Shown here in pieces: positions 36,236 to 49,300 of a DNA stretch of 64,000 nt. The translations under genes and the position numbers were made by a program. Position 1 is the stretch's first letter; each line of letters opens with the position of its first letter. The notes below the pieces were generated by a model, which worked only from the letters and a program-made list of their open reading frames with translations, was not told the DNA's origin and ran no database searches. Location: NCBI GenBank assembly GCA_033964015.1, contig CM066925.1:5288523-5352522 (forward strand). Reading direction: 5' to 3'. The DNA comes from Scolanthus callimorphus (lineage: Eukaryota; Cnidaria; Anthozoa; Actiniaria; Edwardsiidae).

Positions 36236-36275
36236 ACCTTGATAAAGGCAGCATTGCCGAAACGTCGGTATTCAA
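36236..36275 (+). ncRNA. Hammerhead-like motif (possible Penelope-type remnant)
   Basis: CTTGATAAAGGCAGCATTGCC followed by GAAACGTC resembles a hammerhead core (CUGAUGA, short stem II, GAAAC). The first box is degenerate and the cleavage-site strand is not clear. Such motifs occur in Penelope-like retroelements, but no reverse transcriptase is attached here. Confidence 0.25.
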
Positions 36276-36904
36276 AAACGACAAAAACAGCGTTTTTGTT
36301 CTATAACATTTTCAAGTCAACCTAAAAATAAACCGCGTAAAGTTAAACTATGAAAATATTAGGTCTAGCACAGAAATCAAAAGTGTGTATGGAAAAGTGT
36401 GCTGTTTCTTCTGGAATGTTTCCTATTGGCTAGAGAATTGAAATGCGCACTAATTATTAGGTGTATTCCTTGGTGTATAAGCCGTTATCTTGTTTCTGTT
36501 TTATGGTCAATGAGGGATTTTGGAGCGGAGTATAGCTTTTCTCAGGTTTAATAACTCGGTTCCGAAAAAACGTAGCGGACGCACAAAATTGACTCTAAAA
36601 TATAAATTGACTCTAAAATCCCCAACACGGTTTTTAGAACACATCTAAGACCATTGAAAAATGTTGTTAAAGAACGAATGCATCGTAAATCCGCGTGCGT
36701 GGAGCTCTCGAAACGTGACCTGATGTCGGAAAGGAAATCCCTAAAACAATTTGCTTTATAAATTAAAGAAATAAACTTTTCACAGTCGAGGAAAGGAAAT
36801 AAGCTTTAAAATGAGGTAACACTTGTCAATATGCGACTTTATTTCGCGAAATTATGGCATTTTAACGAAAATTACCATAGGTAGTCCGTAACCATAAAGC
36901 TCTC

Positions 36905-36990
36905 ATGACATGACAGGCATGACGGGCATGACAGGCACGCGACAGGCACGACGGGCACGACGGGCACGAAAGGCACGACAAGCATGACAG
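36905..36990. repeat. Short minisatellite (GACRGGCAY)n
   Basis: About nine imperfect 9-10 bp units of GACAGGCAT, GACGGGCAC and GACAGGCAC. Confidence 0.7.
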
Positions 36991-37009
36991 GCATGCCTCA
37001 GTCTGTTGT

Positions 37010-37243
37010 AGGAGAAGCTACCATACATGCCTTGTGTGCCTATTGCTAGTAGCAATTATTTCCTTTTAGATAGGCCAAATTGAACAACTTTCGTCAGAAA
37101 GTAGAATTGCATGCGTCATCCAGGCCTTGTCAGTATGTGAGTCATACATATTTCTGTTGGCACTAACAATACATCATTATTCTACTGTGTACGGTAATTG
37201 CTACACTAATGCTGGTTTACTTCAGCTTGGATATGTCGCTTGC
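37010..37243 (-). other. 3' untranslated region of gene C
   Basis: Homologous to 16883-17118 and 7247-7499. The 185-codon plus-strand open frame from 37127 crosses this block and exon 5 in antisense and is rejected as a gene. Confidence 0.5.
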
Positions 37244-37306
37244 TCAGACATTTTGAGGAAGTGGCCCTGCTTGGGGTACCTGTGGTGGCTGATATCCGCC
37301 AGTCAT
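37244..37306 (-). CDS. Gene C exon 5, C-terminus
   Basis: Twenty codons plus TGA after a TTCCAG acceptor, encoding MTGGYQPPQVPQAGPLPQNV. Similarity to gene A exon 5 is clear. Confidence 0.75.
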   Translation of the reverse strand: MTGGYQPPQVPQAGPLPQNV

Positions 37307-40300
37307 CTGGAAGGAAACATGACAGTCAGTTCTTGTCTCTTGTACACTTCAGCAACATGGACACTACCGTGTTATACCCCCCTTACCATTACCCATTGCC
37401 TTGGATATCTCAAAGTGGGGTGCCTCCTAACATACGCTTGGGATCCCCCATGGGATCAATCATGCATGGTTCATACAGATTTTTTAGATAAAAATTCAAG
37501 GAGTTTTAAGGACTTTTCAAGGGTAAAATATAAACTTTCAAGGACTATTTTTACGGCGATAGAGCGGATTTCACATGACTGTCAAGACTTGTTATGTAAT
37601 TGCGATTGCTTTGCCTTCTCATTGGCTACTCGTTTTTCTCAGCCAATCAAATTCTGTAGTAAATACAATTGTGTAATTACTTAGTAATTGGTTCGGCTTG
37701 CAATTGGCTGAGAAAAAAGCCATTCAGGAGCAGTCGTGATTTCTCTCGATTCTGATTGGCTAGTGATTGCTCAATTGCAATTGTTTTCACGACAGTCGTG
37801 TAAAAACCGCTCCATGGCGTTAGAGCGGATTCCAGATGAGTGGTGAAAACTAAACTCAAAAACAAAACCACCAGCCATTCAGGAGTGGAAGCCATTCAAC
37901 AACAAAACAATCAGGAGGCGAAGTAAGGCCAGTTTTAGACGTCAAACTTAATTCTTGTCGCACTAAATGTCAATGTCCCATTGTTTAGTTAGTTAGAGCT
38001 ATTGTCTCGAGCTCATTTGCATTAGGAACGGCACTATCTGCCCTGCCATTGCCGCGTTACTGCCGCGCTAAATTACAATTTTGAATCCTTCCAGCGCTCC
38101 TCAAATCAGGGCTTGGATCTTCTGCATTCGCCAGACATGTAATATCAACCTCATAAAATCACTCGTATCGAAATTACTTGTTTTTACTGGCTAATAAACC
38201 AAGTCAATTTAGCGCGACAGAATTAAGATCGACGTAACTGGTCTAAGGCCTACGGCAAACGCCGAACTTCAGCTGCTCGTTTTTCTGTCGAACCTTTCCT
38301 TTTTCAAAGGATGCCGCTTCATTGTACTTTATCATAAAGAACTTTCTATAGTTTTGTATTGGAACGGCGCGACTCTGGCACGGCATTTGCCGTAGGCCTA
38401 AGTCAGATTTACTTTTAGTCATGACGTGAACAATGGCCCGTTTTGATTTAGTTCGCAATTTGATTGGCGGAAAGATCACGAAAGACTGTGCTCTCGATCA
38501 ATAGAAACGCTGACTAAACGCAAGCTGGCTTATTGTCGGAGGTCATCTGAAATCCGCCTTTTTTTTTTGTCACTGAAAAGACCGCTCGGCGAGGAGTCTC
38601 TCATGGTTTCGCTAATTCGTTTGAGGCTGGAGTGCGGTCAATTATTTACCATGGTAAACACACAACCACCTTATTGGAGATACCGAGAGCAGCTTTGGCG
38701 CTCGTTTTTAGCTGTATTTTCAAAAAAATTTTATTGAAAATACTCCGACTCGATAACAAACACAAGAATATCAACAAATTTTCAAGGCAATTTTATAAAA
38801 ATTTAAGTACTTTTCAAGGGAAAAAGATGATATCTTGAAATTCACTTTTCAAGGATAAGTTAAAATTCAAGGATTTTTCAAGGTCTGTGCGAATGATGTC
38901 ATGGGTGCAACCTTCTAACACCGACTAGGAAAGTATCATACTACCCCGCACTCACACATTGCGGCGGGTCTCATTTGCAGGTCACAGGTCGCAGGTCGCA
39001 GGTCGCAGGTCGCATGTCGCATGTCGCAGGTCGCAGGTCGCAGGTCGCAGGTCGCAGTCCGAGACATAATTTTTTTTTTACAAGTTTCCGAGATCACGCA
39101 GACTCCTGTAGTGGTTCTACCATCTTCTTCGAGCCGTATTCATGAAGCCGTATTCACGGACTGATAGAAACTTTTATTAAACTTCATTTCACTTTCTTTT
39201 GAGCGAATTAACATTTGTCTTTGGGAACGGGAAAATTTACGCGCGAATATCAATATGTTACTGATGTATGTATTTTATGTGTTTATAAAAATTCAATTGC
39301 GAGATGTTTGATCTCTAAGATGCGGACTGTAGTTTTGGCAATGCAGTTTAGAACCATGAGTGGGTTTATCTTTACCTTAAAGATACTTAGAACCTGAGCG
39401 ACGAATTAATAATCGTATCTATTTTTGTGAGTGTTTTACGAAGCTACAAAACTTTTACTTCTATTTTTGGCAAACATATGCTATGTAATGCTAATTATCG
39501 TGGGATCGCTCCATTTCTATTGCCCGTTTCACAGACTGTCAATCACGTGCTGCACAAACGAAACTCTCTGAAACGCCCTGTTCTGTTATCTTCGATCTTG
39601 AACTTCGGACGACGGTGGGCTGAAGGCGAATGTAAGTAAGTACTGTATTTATTTTCACCCTAAAGTGTACTTTTCCTCGTGGCCGTAAGTTTATCTCGAT
39701 TTGAATATGTTTTGGTGTCACTAGAATTTAATTTGTGAACGCCGTCGGCGACATGATCGAGTTGAAAACTGGAAATCACAATCTTATAGAAGATTTGATA
39801 CTTATTGGGGGAATTAAGTTATACACAGAGATGCAAACGCTCCCGCATTTTGCGGGAGATTCACGCATTTTATCTTCATTTCCCGCATTATATTACGGAC
39901 TACGACCTGCGACCTGCAAATGAGACCCGCCGCACGACATTGCCTTTAAGACCACCACCCGGTACGTTACAAATTTTAACAATATATAATTGTAACACAT
40001 TGCAGACCTGTTTGGCCTTGGCATTTGCATTGGTTATTTTTAGGCACACTCAAAAGTTAGCCAAATTTAGGAAACGAAAATGAGTGTTTGTCTTTAGGGC
40101 GTGGACGCCTTTTTGCGGGAATCTCCTTCAGCGATATTAACAGGTGTCTGCTTTCGAGAGCTCGAACAGGTCTGGATACTATAATTATATTCGTAAACAA
40201 CTTTGTAACCTCTTGTACACCAAAATCAAGCGGTCTCAGCAATTTTGATTGCGCAGTAGAAAACAGCCGAGTTTACAAGCTCGGGAGGCTTTATAGTTTT

Positions 40301-43300
40301 GTAAAAGTAAAGTTTGTCAGCCCGAACTTGTAAACCAACAACCCCTCTTGATGTTGGTGGGACAATTTATCCGTTGTATGATCATGAATAAAAATTTTGT
40401 AGTCACGCTGTCCTTTAAGGCATGCGCAGTTAGTCAGCCTTGTAGTAACGTTGTCTTTTAGGACATGCGCACTTAGTTTCTCTAATTTTGTAAACTTTGT
40501 CATTCTTCTATTTTTACTGTAAGTCCTAGAACATGAAACAGCCCGTCACTGTTTATAGAGTTAAACGTCTACACTGATTGACTTTGGCTAATTTAACGAT
40601 TGTTATTTTCTTCTCTTCATAATTTAATACTCTTAAATTGTCAAAAATTGCTTTTACCCCACGGGCTGTCGTCTGGATCTAGGATATAAAAGAAGGGCTC
40701 GATCGGCCTCTGTAGAGTGAGTTTTTGTGAGCTAGTCCCACATGTTCAATAAACAAGAGAAAAACTTGAGAAGATCCTAGTACCTATCTAACATTTGGTG
40801 GAGAACTCCGAGGCTTCTTGGAAGGTAAATCGTTCTTCTCCTTCTCTTTGGGACCGAAACATTCCGGGCTTGTTTTTGGGGCATCTTTTGGGCAGGAGGA
40901 AGCGTTTTTACGAAGATTTTTGTATTTGAAGTAAGGCTTAATATATTGTAGTATCGTATCTAGTACGTTTGCTCGTTGATTTTCGTTTAGTATAGTGCTT
41001 TTTAAGTAGAACATTTTCTGTTTTTGTGTAAAGAGATATTCAGGCGAGTTCGCGTTTCAATGCATTCTTTTCTTTTAGTCAATAGGTCGCGTTTTACTCT
41101 TTCGTTTTCCGTCACAGTTTCTCGTTTCTTTTGCAATAGTTTTGTCACTTGGTTTTAGTTTTTGTAGTTAAAAAGAAAATAAATATTTCAAGCTGCCGTT
41201 CCTCAGGAGTGCGGCGCGAGCCTTTGCCAGCTCGGAGGCTCAAAGGCAAGATTTTTGTCATTGTGACGAGGGTGAGCCTGCTCAAGTGACCACAGGAAAT
41301 TTAGTAACGGAACCAATTTGTTCTGAACCTCATAGAGTAACGACTAATATTGTACATCAGGATGACTTTCCTCATGAATATGATTTGCCTCAACCGTACA
41401 TTCAGATGCAACCGTCTTCAAATAGACTTCCGTCGGTAGACGATTTACTTTTGACGCAACCTAGAACTCCTAGGTGGTCTGAACAAGACCTTCCTCCGCC
41501 ACCTAGACCAATGGAATCGGTAGTTTCAATGAATGCGGATGATGATGATTTTTCTGATGAATTTTCACCTATTGTTCCGGGACATTTTTCAAATAGAATG
41601 CGTAGAGCACTTGAGGCACATTTAGCTGAAGGGATACGTCAGTCTACTCCTCATAGTTTCGTTTCGATGGAACAACCAGAGCAACATCAACCTTTTCATT
41701 CAAGAGAAAGAATTGCTGAGGCAAACTTTCATGATCCGGAACAACAACAACAACCACAACAACAGTTTTATCCAATTGAACCGATAAATCAACCTGAAGT
41801 ACCTCTAGTTGAACAGAACTTACATGAGTATGATCACCAACAATTTTCAGGAAATGATTCTGAAAGGAAATTTCGGCCACAAGAAGTAGGACATGCATTA
41901 AAAGAAATTCGAGACCAAATGAGTGACGAATTTAGGAATTTACGTTTCGCAAGTGATGTCAAGGAACATCATATATCCGCCCTTGAGACAGCTTTTAAAG
42001 ATTCATTGAATTTAAGAGGGTTGACACTATCTTTTCCTGAGTTTAAAGGGGATGAAACTGAAGACGTTACTGAGTTTGTTGCTAGTTTCATTCGAACAGC
42101 AAGATTTTGTAACTGGGATGAAGGAAAGCAGGCCAAAGCCTTACCCTTATTTTTGAAGGGGAATGCTCTCAGTTGGTATAATTCTTTAGACCAAAAAGAT
42201 GACCTAGCGATTGATGACTTGGTTAAAGCAATTAAAGATCATTTTTCAGCAGGTGCTTCACGTTGGCGTTTGTTGCAAAAACTTGAGAAGAGGAAACAAA
42301 AACAAACGGAGTCGGCGACGGATTACGCTAATGATATTCGTCGGCAATGTAACAAATTGGAGATTGCTAAAACTGGTTGGCTACAACATTTTGTTAGAGG
42401 GTTAAGATCAGATCTTAAGGAATATGTTGTTTTACAACAACCAGAAACATTTGAAGCGGCAGTTAATTTTGCCAAACTGAAAGAGTCAGTTTTGGAAGAA
42501 ACCGATTCGAGTAATGTGTCTGCAAAACAAATCACACAAGATATTGTAAGCCAACTAAAGCCTCTGCTCAGTGCACAACAACCGTCTACGTCGACAGCTG
42601 TGAACCCGTCTCCGGCATTGATAGCAGCGCTGTGCAATAGCGACTATTTGGCAAGTCCGTCTCTTGCTAATATGAACATGCCTCAAAGCTCAATTAAGGA
42701 CATTGTTAGGGAGGAACTAAGGCAACAGTTTGCTAATCAAGGTTTCACAAACTTTCAACCGCAAGGACGAGGGAATTTTCAAAGGACTCAGAGGAATGTA
42801 AACGGCAGTCCTAGATGTTTCAATTGTGGTCGTTTTGGGCATATGCGCTATTCCTGTCAAAATCCACCTCTGCAGCAAAATGTACAGAGAGATCCTAGAA
42901 TTCCACCACAAATGTATCCCGTTAGATCGCGCCAAAGAGTTCAACAACAACGTCAATTTCAAAGGGGTCCACAACAGGGAAACTTGTAAGGGCCCCTGTC
43001 GCGTCTGGTAAATTGAAAACACGTAAGGCGGGGGCCTCTAATAATGATGAAACAAGTGAGAAGTCGTTTACAAACCTAAGTGTCCGTGAAAGAAGTAAAG
43101 ACGGAAGTATTAATCGTAATGCGCAGATGGAAACCAAAACGTTTGTTGAACTTGAAAATTGTACTCAGCCATGTAAAGAAGTTAGTGATGAAATATTAAC
43201 TCCTTCAGAAGAAGAGGAGTTGTGCGTTAACAAAGTTGAAACGGAGATGCCATGTCCGATTGAAAAAGAATGGCATGAGTCCCAAACTTTGGACGGAAAT

Positions 43301-46300
43301 TTTACGCACGGAGTTTTAAAATGTGAAAATAATAAGTTTTGTGAAGACTCGAGTAGAGAAAAACTTGAGCAAAAATCTGTTGGCCAACAGTTCTCAAAAG
43401 ACAAAACGAGTATCGAAGAAATTAATAAACAGCCAAGAGATGCTGTTATGAATATTCAGGAAAATAAGAAACAGCTAGAGGATGCTGTCATAATGGCTGA
43501 AGTTTGTGTTGAAGTTCAAAGTCAAGTTTCCAGGAGCTCTTCTGAATGTGAAGATGAGAGTGTAAGCGCAATACATTTTTCTAATAATGGTAATTCCTTA
43601 ACGGTTAAGGGACAAATAGGTGATATGGATATTGAATTTTTGCTAGATAGCGGTGCAGCGCTAACTTGTATTACTAAGGCCCTTGCAGACAAATTGAATT
43701 TGTGTTTTTGTAGTAGTCAATTACCAAACGTTAAAACTGTTAGTGGGGAACAATTAGAGGTTATGGGAAAAACAGTAATTGATTACGTTATAGATGGGGA
43801 TCATTATCCGTTTGAGACTTATATCATTAAGAACCTGTCATTTGACGCAATTTTTGGTAGAGACTTTTTGACAAATTTTAAAGCACAAATTGATTTTGAA
43901 ACAAGTTCTGTAACCTTTACACCTTACGAAGTTGATTTGCCATTTGCCCCAGTTGAAAATTTGAACGCAGAATTTTATGACGAACACGACGAGTTTTCGG
44001 TTCATGCAAAAACTACCATTGTTTTACCACCTGAGTCGGAAGTTTTAATCGAAGCAAACATTGAGGGGAATTTTGAGGATAACACAACTGGTTTAATCAC
44101 AAGCAGATTAGACCTACCTGAGCGTTATTCAATTGTAGGAGCTGCGGAACTTGTAAAAATCTCTTCGGAAAATACAGTACCTGTTCGTTTAATGAATCCA
44201 ACCATTAAACCAGTCAAAATTTACAGACACACAAATTTGGGTTCTCTTTCGGTAGTAGACAATAATATTGAAACTTATGAACTTGGAAGTGTGACTGGTG
44301 AGCAACCTGAGTATGCATCAGAACTGAAACGGAATAATTTGTCAGACTCGAAACCGAATCCACACAATAAAGACGATGCTTTTGAACTTCCTGACCTTTC
44401 GGAATGTACTTTTTCAGAGTCTGATAAGAGTAAGCTAAAAGATCTTTTGTATAAATACCGGGATTGTTTTGCCTCTAAGATAAGCCAATTAGGTCGTTGT
44501 TCAGTTGTCAAGCATGTGATTGACACAGGTCAACATAGGCCAGTTAAACAAAGACCATATCGTACTACACCAGAAAAGAAGCAAGAAATAGATCGGCAAA
44601 TTAATGAAATGCTTGAAAACAATATAATCGAACCTTCTACTTCTCCATGGGCTAGCCCAGTCGTTTTAGTAAAAAAGGCTGATAATTCTATGCGATTTTG
44701 TGTTGACTTTAGAAAAATAAATAAATTATCGATTTCAGATAGTTTTCCTTTACCCCGCGTATCAGATATTTTGGACAGCCTTTGCGGTAGTCAAGTTTTT
44801 ACTTCATTGGACATGAAAAGTGGCTACTGGCAAATTGAGGTAGACGAATCATCACGCGAGAAGACTGCTTTTGTCACGCATAACTCTCTGTGGCAATTTC
44901 AGGTATTGCCCTTTGGACTCAAAAACTCACCTCTGACCTTTCAAAGGCTTATGGGACATGTACTTAGAGGATTAGAATATCGCTATGCTCTGATTTACAT
45001 AGATGACATAATCATATTTTCAAAGTCTCCAGCAGAACATTTACTTCATTTGGAAGAAGTTTTTCGGCGAATGCGTGACGCAAATCTAACGTTAAATCCT
45101 AAAAAGTGCGAATTTGCGAAAACACAGCTGAAATACTTAGGCCACATTGTCACGACGGAAGGAATCGAACCTTGCCCAAACAAAGTCAAAGCGGTTTCAG
45201 AATTTCCGGTGCCAAAAACGTTAACCCAGCTCAGAAGCTTTCTGGGCCTCGCAAATTATTACAGACGTTTTGTAAAGGATTTTGCAGTTATGGCTAGACC
45301 ACTTAATGACTTAACTAGGAAAGGGGTCAAGTTTGAGTGGACAGCTTTTGACAAGCTCAAGCGAGCTTTAGTTTCAGCACCTATTTTAGCTTTTCCTGAT
45401 TTCAGTCGGCAATTTCATATCATGGCCGATGCCTCATCAACTGCAATGGGCATGGTTTTGGCCCAATTTGACGATGAAGGTCGTGAACATGTCATTGCTT
45501 ATAACGGTCGAAGTTTTACGCCTACTGAGTTAAAGTTCTCAACCACGGAGAGGGAATGTTTAGCTCTGATTGAAGCAATTAAGCATTTTTCTCATTATGT
45601 ACATGACAGGAAATTTACGGCACACACGGATCACAATGCTTTGAAGTGGCTTATGAACATTAAGAATCCTCATGGTAGATTAGCGAGATGGGCTTTGTTA
45701 GTTCAGCAGTATGATTTTGACATTGTTTATAGACCGGGGAAATCTAGCGCTAATGTTGATGGTTTAAGCAGACGTACCTATAATAAATGCGAGTTATTCT
45801 CTATCGAAAAGGAAACCTTCACTTTTAGCGAAATTTACGATAAACAACGAAAAGATCGTGAATTATCAGATGTAATTTTGTTTCTTCAGAATGGTCGTTT
45901 ACCAGCTGATGATAAGCTAGCTCGTCGTATTTTGTTGATGGAAGACAACTTTTTCTTGGGCGAACGAGAACTTTTGTATAGCCTAGACCCTAAAAACAAA
46001 CATCCAAATGGCGAACCAATTTCACAATTAGTTGTTCCCAAGGAAATGCGTTACGAGCTTTTGTCTAATGTCCATGATCATTTGACTGGAGGTCATTTTT
46101 CTTCAAAGAAAACGTATCAATCTCTTAAGCGTAAATACTGGTGGATGGGCATGTTTAAAGATGTAGAGCATTGGTGTAGATCTTGTCAGGATTGCCAAAT
46201 GCGTAAATCACCTAAGACAAATATGACTGCTCCACTAAGTCCGATTTTAATGCTCGAAGGGAACTTTCATATGGTCGGAATGGATATTTTGGGAGCTCTG

Positions 46301-49300
46301 CCTACGTCAGAAAACGGCAATAAATACATTCTCTGTATAATGGATTATTTATCCAGATACCCAGAAGTTTATGCATTGCCAGATATGGAAGCTAAAACGA
46401 TTGCAGAAGTTTTTGTTTACGACTTTATTGCAACCCATTCGGCACCACGAATAGTCCTCACAGATCAAGGGAAGAATTTCAGATCTGCTTTCCTCAAGGC
46501 TGTTTATGATATCTTTAAGATTAGACGTATCCAAACATCAAGTTATCACCCGCAAACCGACGGAATGGTTGAGAGGTTTAATTCAACTCTTTTGCAAAGC
46601 TTGTCACAATACGTAGACACAAGTCAGAAAACTTGGGATCGTTTTATTGGACCTGTGTTGTTTGCATATAGAACTTCAATTCATGAGACAACTGGTCTTT
46701 CACCTTTTGAAATGGTCTACGGAAGACGGCCGATTTTGCCAATTGACACGAAATTACTGCCGCCCGAAAATTTAGCATCTAACGTAAGGGAGCATTTTAG
46801 ACGAGTTGTTGAAAATGTTGAGTTCGGCCAGAAAGTTGCGCGTGATAATATACTGCGCGCGAAACAAGCCATGAAGCTCCAATATGATAAACATGCTAAA
46901 AAAAGGTCATTCACGGTGGGAGATTTAGTTTGGATCTATACCCCAAAAGTTGCAAAAGGCAAATCTAGGAAGCTAGCACATCTATGGCATGGTCCTTACA
47001 GAATTGTAGAAGTTTTATCAGAAGTTCATTTCTTTGTTAGAGATATGGAAAATCGTCGTCTGAAGTTTTCTGTTCACGCGAACAGGATGAAACCAGTTTG
47101 GGACCCAGACGCTAGGCCAATCGAACCCCCAGAAGAGGATGAGCCTTATGAACCATATTTAGAAGCGTCCGATCTACCTGAGGATAGTTTTGACCATTCG
47201 GGAAATACCTTAAAGGAGTCAAGTGACTTTAGTAATAAGTCCGTCCAAACGAACACAGAAACTGCGACAGAAACGCGACCAGTCACTGCCGAACAATTGA
47301 GTGATTCTGTAATTGAAACACCCATAGAAGCAAATCAAAGTGAATCTGAATCTCAAAGTGTAGTTAACTCCTCACAAGGACAGCCTCCACAAGAAAATAC
47401 TAACAGGGAAGAACATAGCCAAGATATTGTTATTGATAATGTTGAAGTTTTTGCGGCTACTAAATTATTGAAGCAAAGAAAGAACAAGAAAGGCAAAACT
47501 GAGTATCTTGTGTTGTGGAGCGATGGTAGTAAAACTTGGGAACCGCGTGAGAACATCCTAAGTGAGGTATTACTGAACAATTTTATGCACGCAAATCAAA
47601 AATTCAGAACGAAATCAAGAGTCAGTAAACGGAAGTAGCACAGTTGTAGAGAAGCCTCGTAAGGATCAAGGTTTAAGTAAACAGGTTTATCAAGTTACGA
47701 TCTCTATTTTAATCTAACGTATAATTACTATATAATTACTCAATAATTGATCTTTTTATAATTGTAGGTATCATCTCATTTAATATGCTACACGCGGGGA
47801 AACCAAGTCATTTCATAATACTGTTGGTTTTCTTTGTCGGAAACATCAATTTTTGCTTTGCTCAGCATTTCGGTTCAGCTGAGGAGAGATTTGTTTTCTA
47901 CCCTTCCCCTTTATTAATAAGTCATAGTGCTCGTCCTTTGACCTTTTTCGAAGATACTAAATTACTACATATAACGACTAAGTTAACTTCGGTTCCGATT
48001 GGAAAAATACATTTTATGTCAAATCATTCTTGTTCAACTTTCGCAACACTGTTTTTCGAAAAATTGTTGTATTCGATAAGAGAAATACAGCGTTCAACCA
48101 AAAGATTGACTTCTTTGCCAGGTTTTTCTACATTGATAGAGTGTGACACTTATCTAGCGAAGTACTTCCAGTATGAAACTGGTACCGCATCCAAAATGAT
48201 TTGTGGCAGAGCATATAGAGACTCAGTTGCTGATTGTAAAACTTGGGCTTTGCAAGTGTGCAAACAAATTTCTACTGATGAGTTACATTGGTTAAAGGGT
48301 ACTAGAAGACGAACGGCCAGGTCTAGTTGGTTTTGCACAGCTGGAGTTTTGGGATTATTCAAGGCTCTTTATGAAGTATCGGGACATAAGTGCGAGGCAA
48401 ATCATGTTGCACATTTAAAAGAAACATTAAGAAGTATCACTACGGCCATGGAAATTTCACAGCACTTAATTCGAGTTATAAACGGAAAAGTAGTTTATCT
48501 GTTTAAAATAGAAGATGCAATGAACAGCAAATTAGCTGATTTGAATCGTAATATGCGAATTATCGATAAAACGTTTTTAAACTGGCAGAAAGAACTAACG
48601 CGTTTCGCAAATAAGGTTGACTGTAATAACCATTTGCTAATGGAATTCCTGTCTAAGTTTTCTATGGAGTTGAGTAGGGCCTTCTCCTCCATCTTACGTT
48701 TCTTTGAGATACAGGACACGATGGACCAAGTGACAAAATTGTCAAAAGAACAATTAGTTGGACTTAGGAGTTTACCTAAGTTTTTAACATCTCAATTAAT
48801 TTCACGACTAAAAGATGATCCGATTTTAGGTTTAACTGTTAAGGCTTTGGAGCGTGAACTGCCTGTTTTAGCTGATCCTCTGGTAGATGTGGAACATGAT
48901 ACTGATAATGCTTATCTGAACATTTTACTAACGATCCCTGAAATTAAAACCAAAAATTCGTTTTGTGTCCTCGAGTATTTAACTCCAATTAAGTTTAATA
49001 TCTCAGGATCATGTTTTATGGGTCCTGTTAAGCAAGAAGATCTAGCATTGATTACTTGCCCTTTGTCAAAACACGTTTTACACAGGAGTGCTTTGGATAA
49101 ATGTTTTACTAATAAAAACGCGTTCCTTTGCCCGAGGGATGTTTTGAAAACTATAAGTGCCGTGGAGTGGCTTGGTTTCCCTTGGAATCCGAGGGTGAGA
49201 CTAACCTATCCAAGACTTCACGTACCAGTGCCATGTACTAATCTACAACCACTAATTCATCTTGGTGAACGAGAGTACTTATCTACTACATCAGGCGAAC

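Larger units (their letters stand above)
27061..37009. other. Repeat-rich intergenic region between genes C and A
   Basis: No host gene is supported over about 10 kb. Annotated elements account for much of it. Unexplained stretches are 29800-30400, 30571-31455 and 32490-33550. A block at 30870-31050 matches 6490-6910. Open frames here lack recognisable domains. Confidence 0.5.
37307..39787 (-). other. Intron 4 of gene C, left part
   Basis: It contains an inverted-repeat element (37562-37813), two blocks of TTCAAGGATTTTTCAAGG-type sequence (37490-37550 and 38780-38890), and the 7-bp repeat at 38978-39058. No coding content is recognised. Confidence 0.5.

Noticed and set aside
36036..36284. 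Peptides with RPHYTVFKRKRI on both strands
   Set aside because: They are produced by the inverted ends of a short transposon-like element, not by genes.
37127..37684. 185-codon plus-strand open frame as a gene
   Set aside because: It is antisense to gene C exon 5 and its 3' untranslated region; matching frames at 17061-17534 and 7338-7700 are antisense to the paralogues.
40057..40503. Short open frames inside the LTR, present again at 51118-51563
   Set aside because: They duplicate only because the LTR is duplicated; an indel changes the end of one between copies, and no domain is visible.
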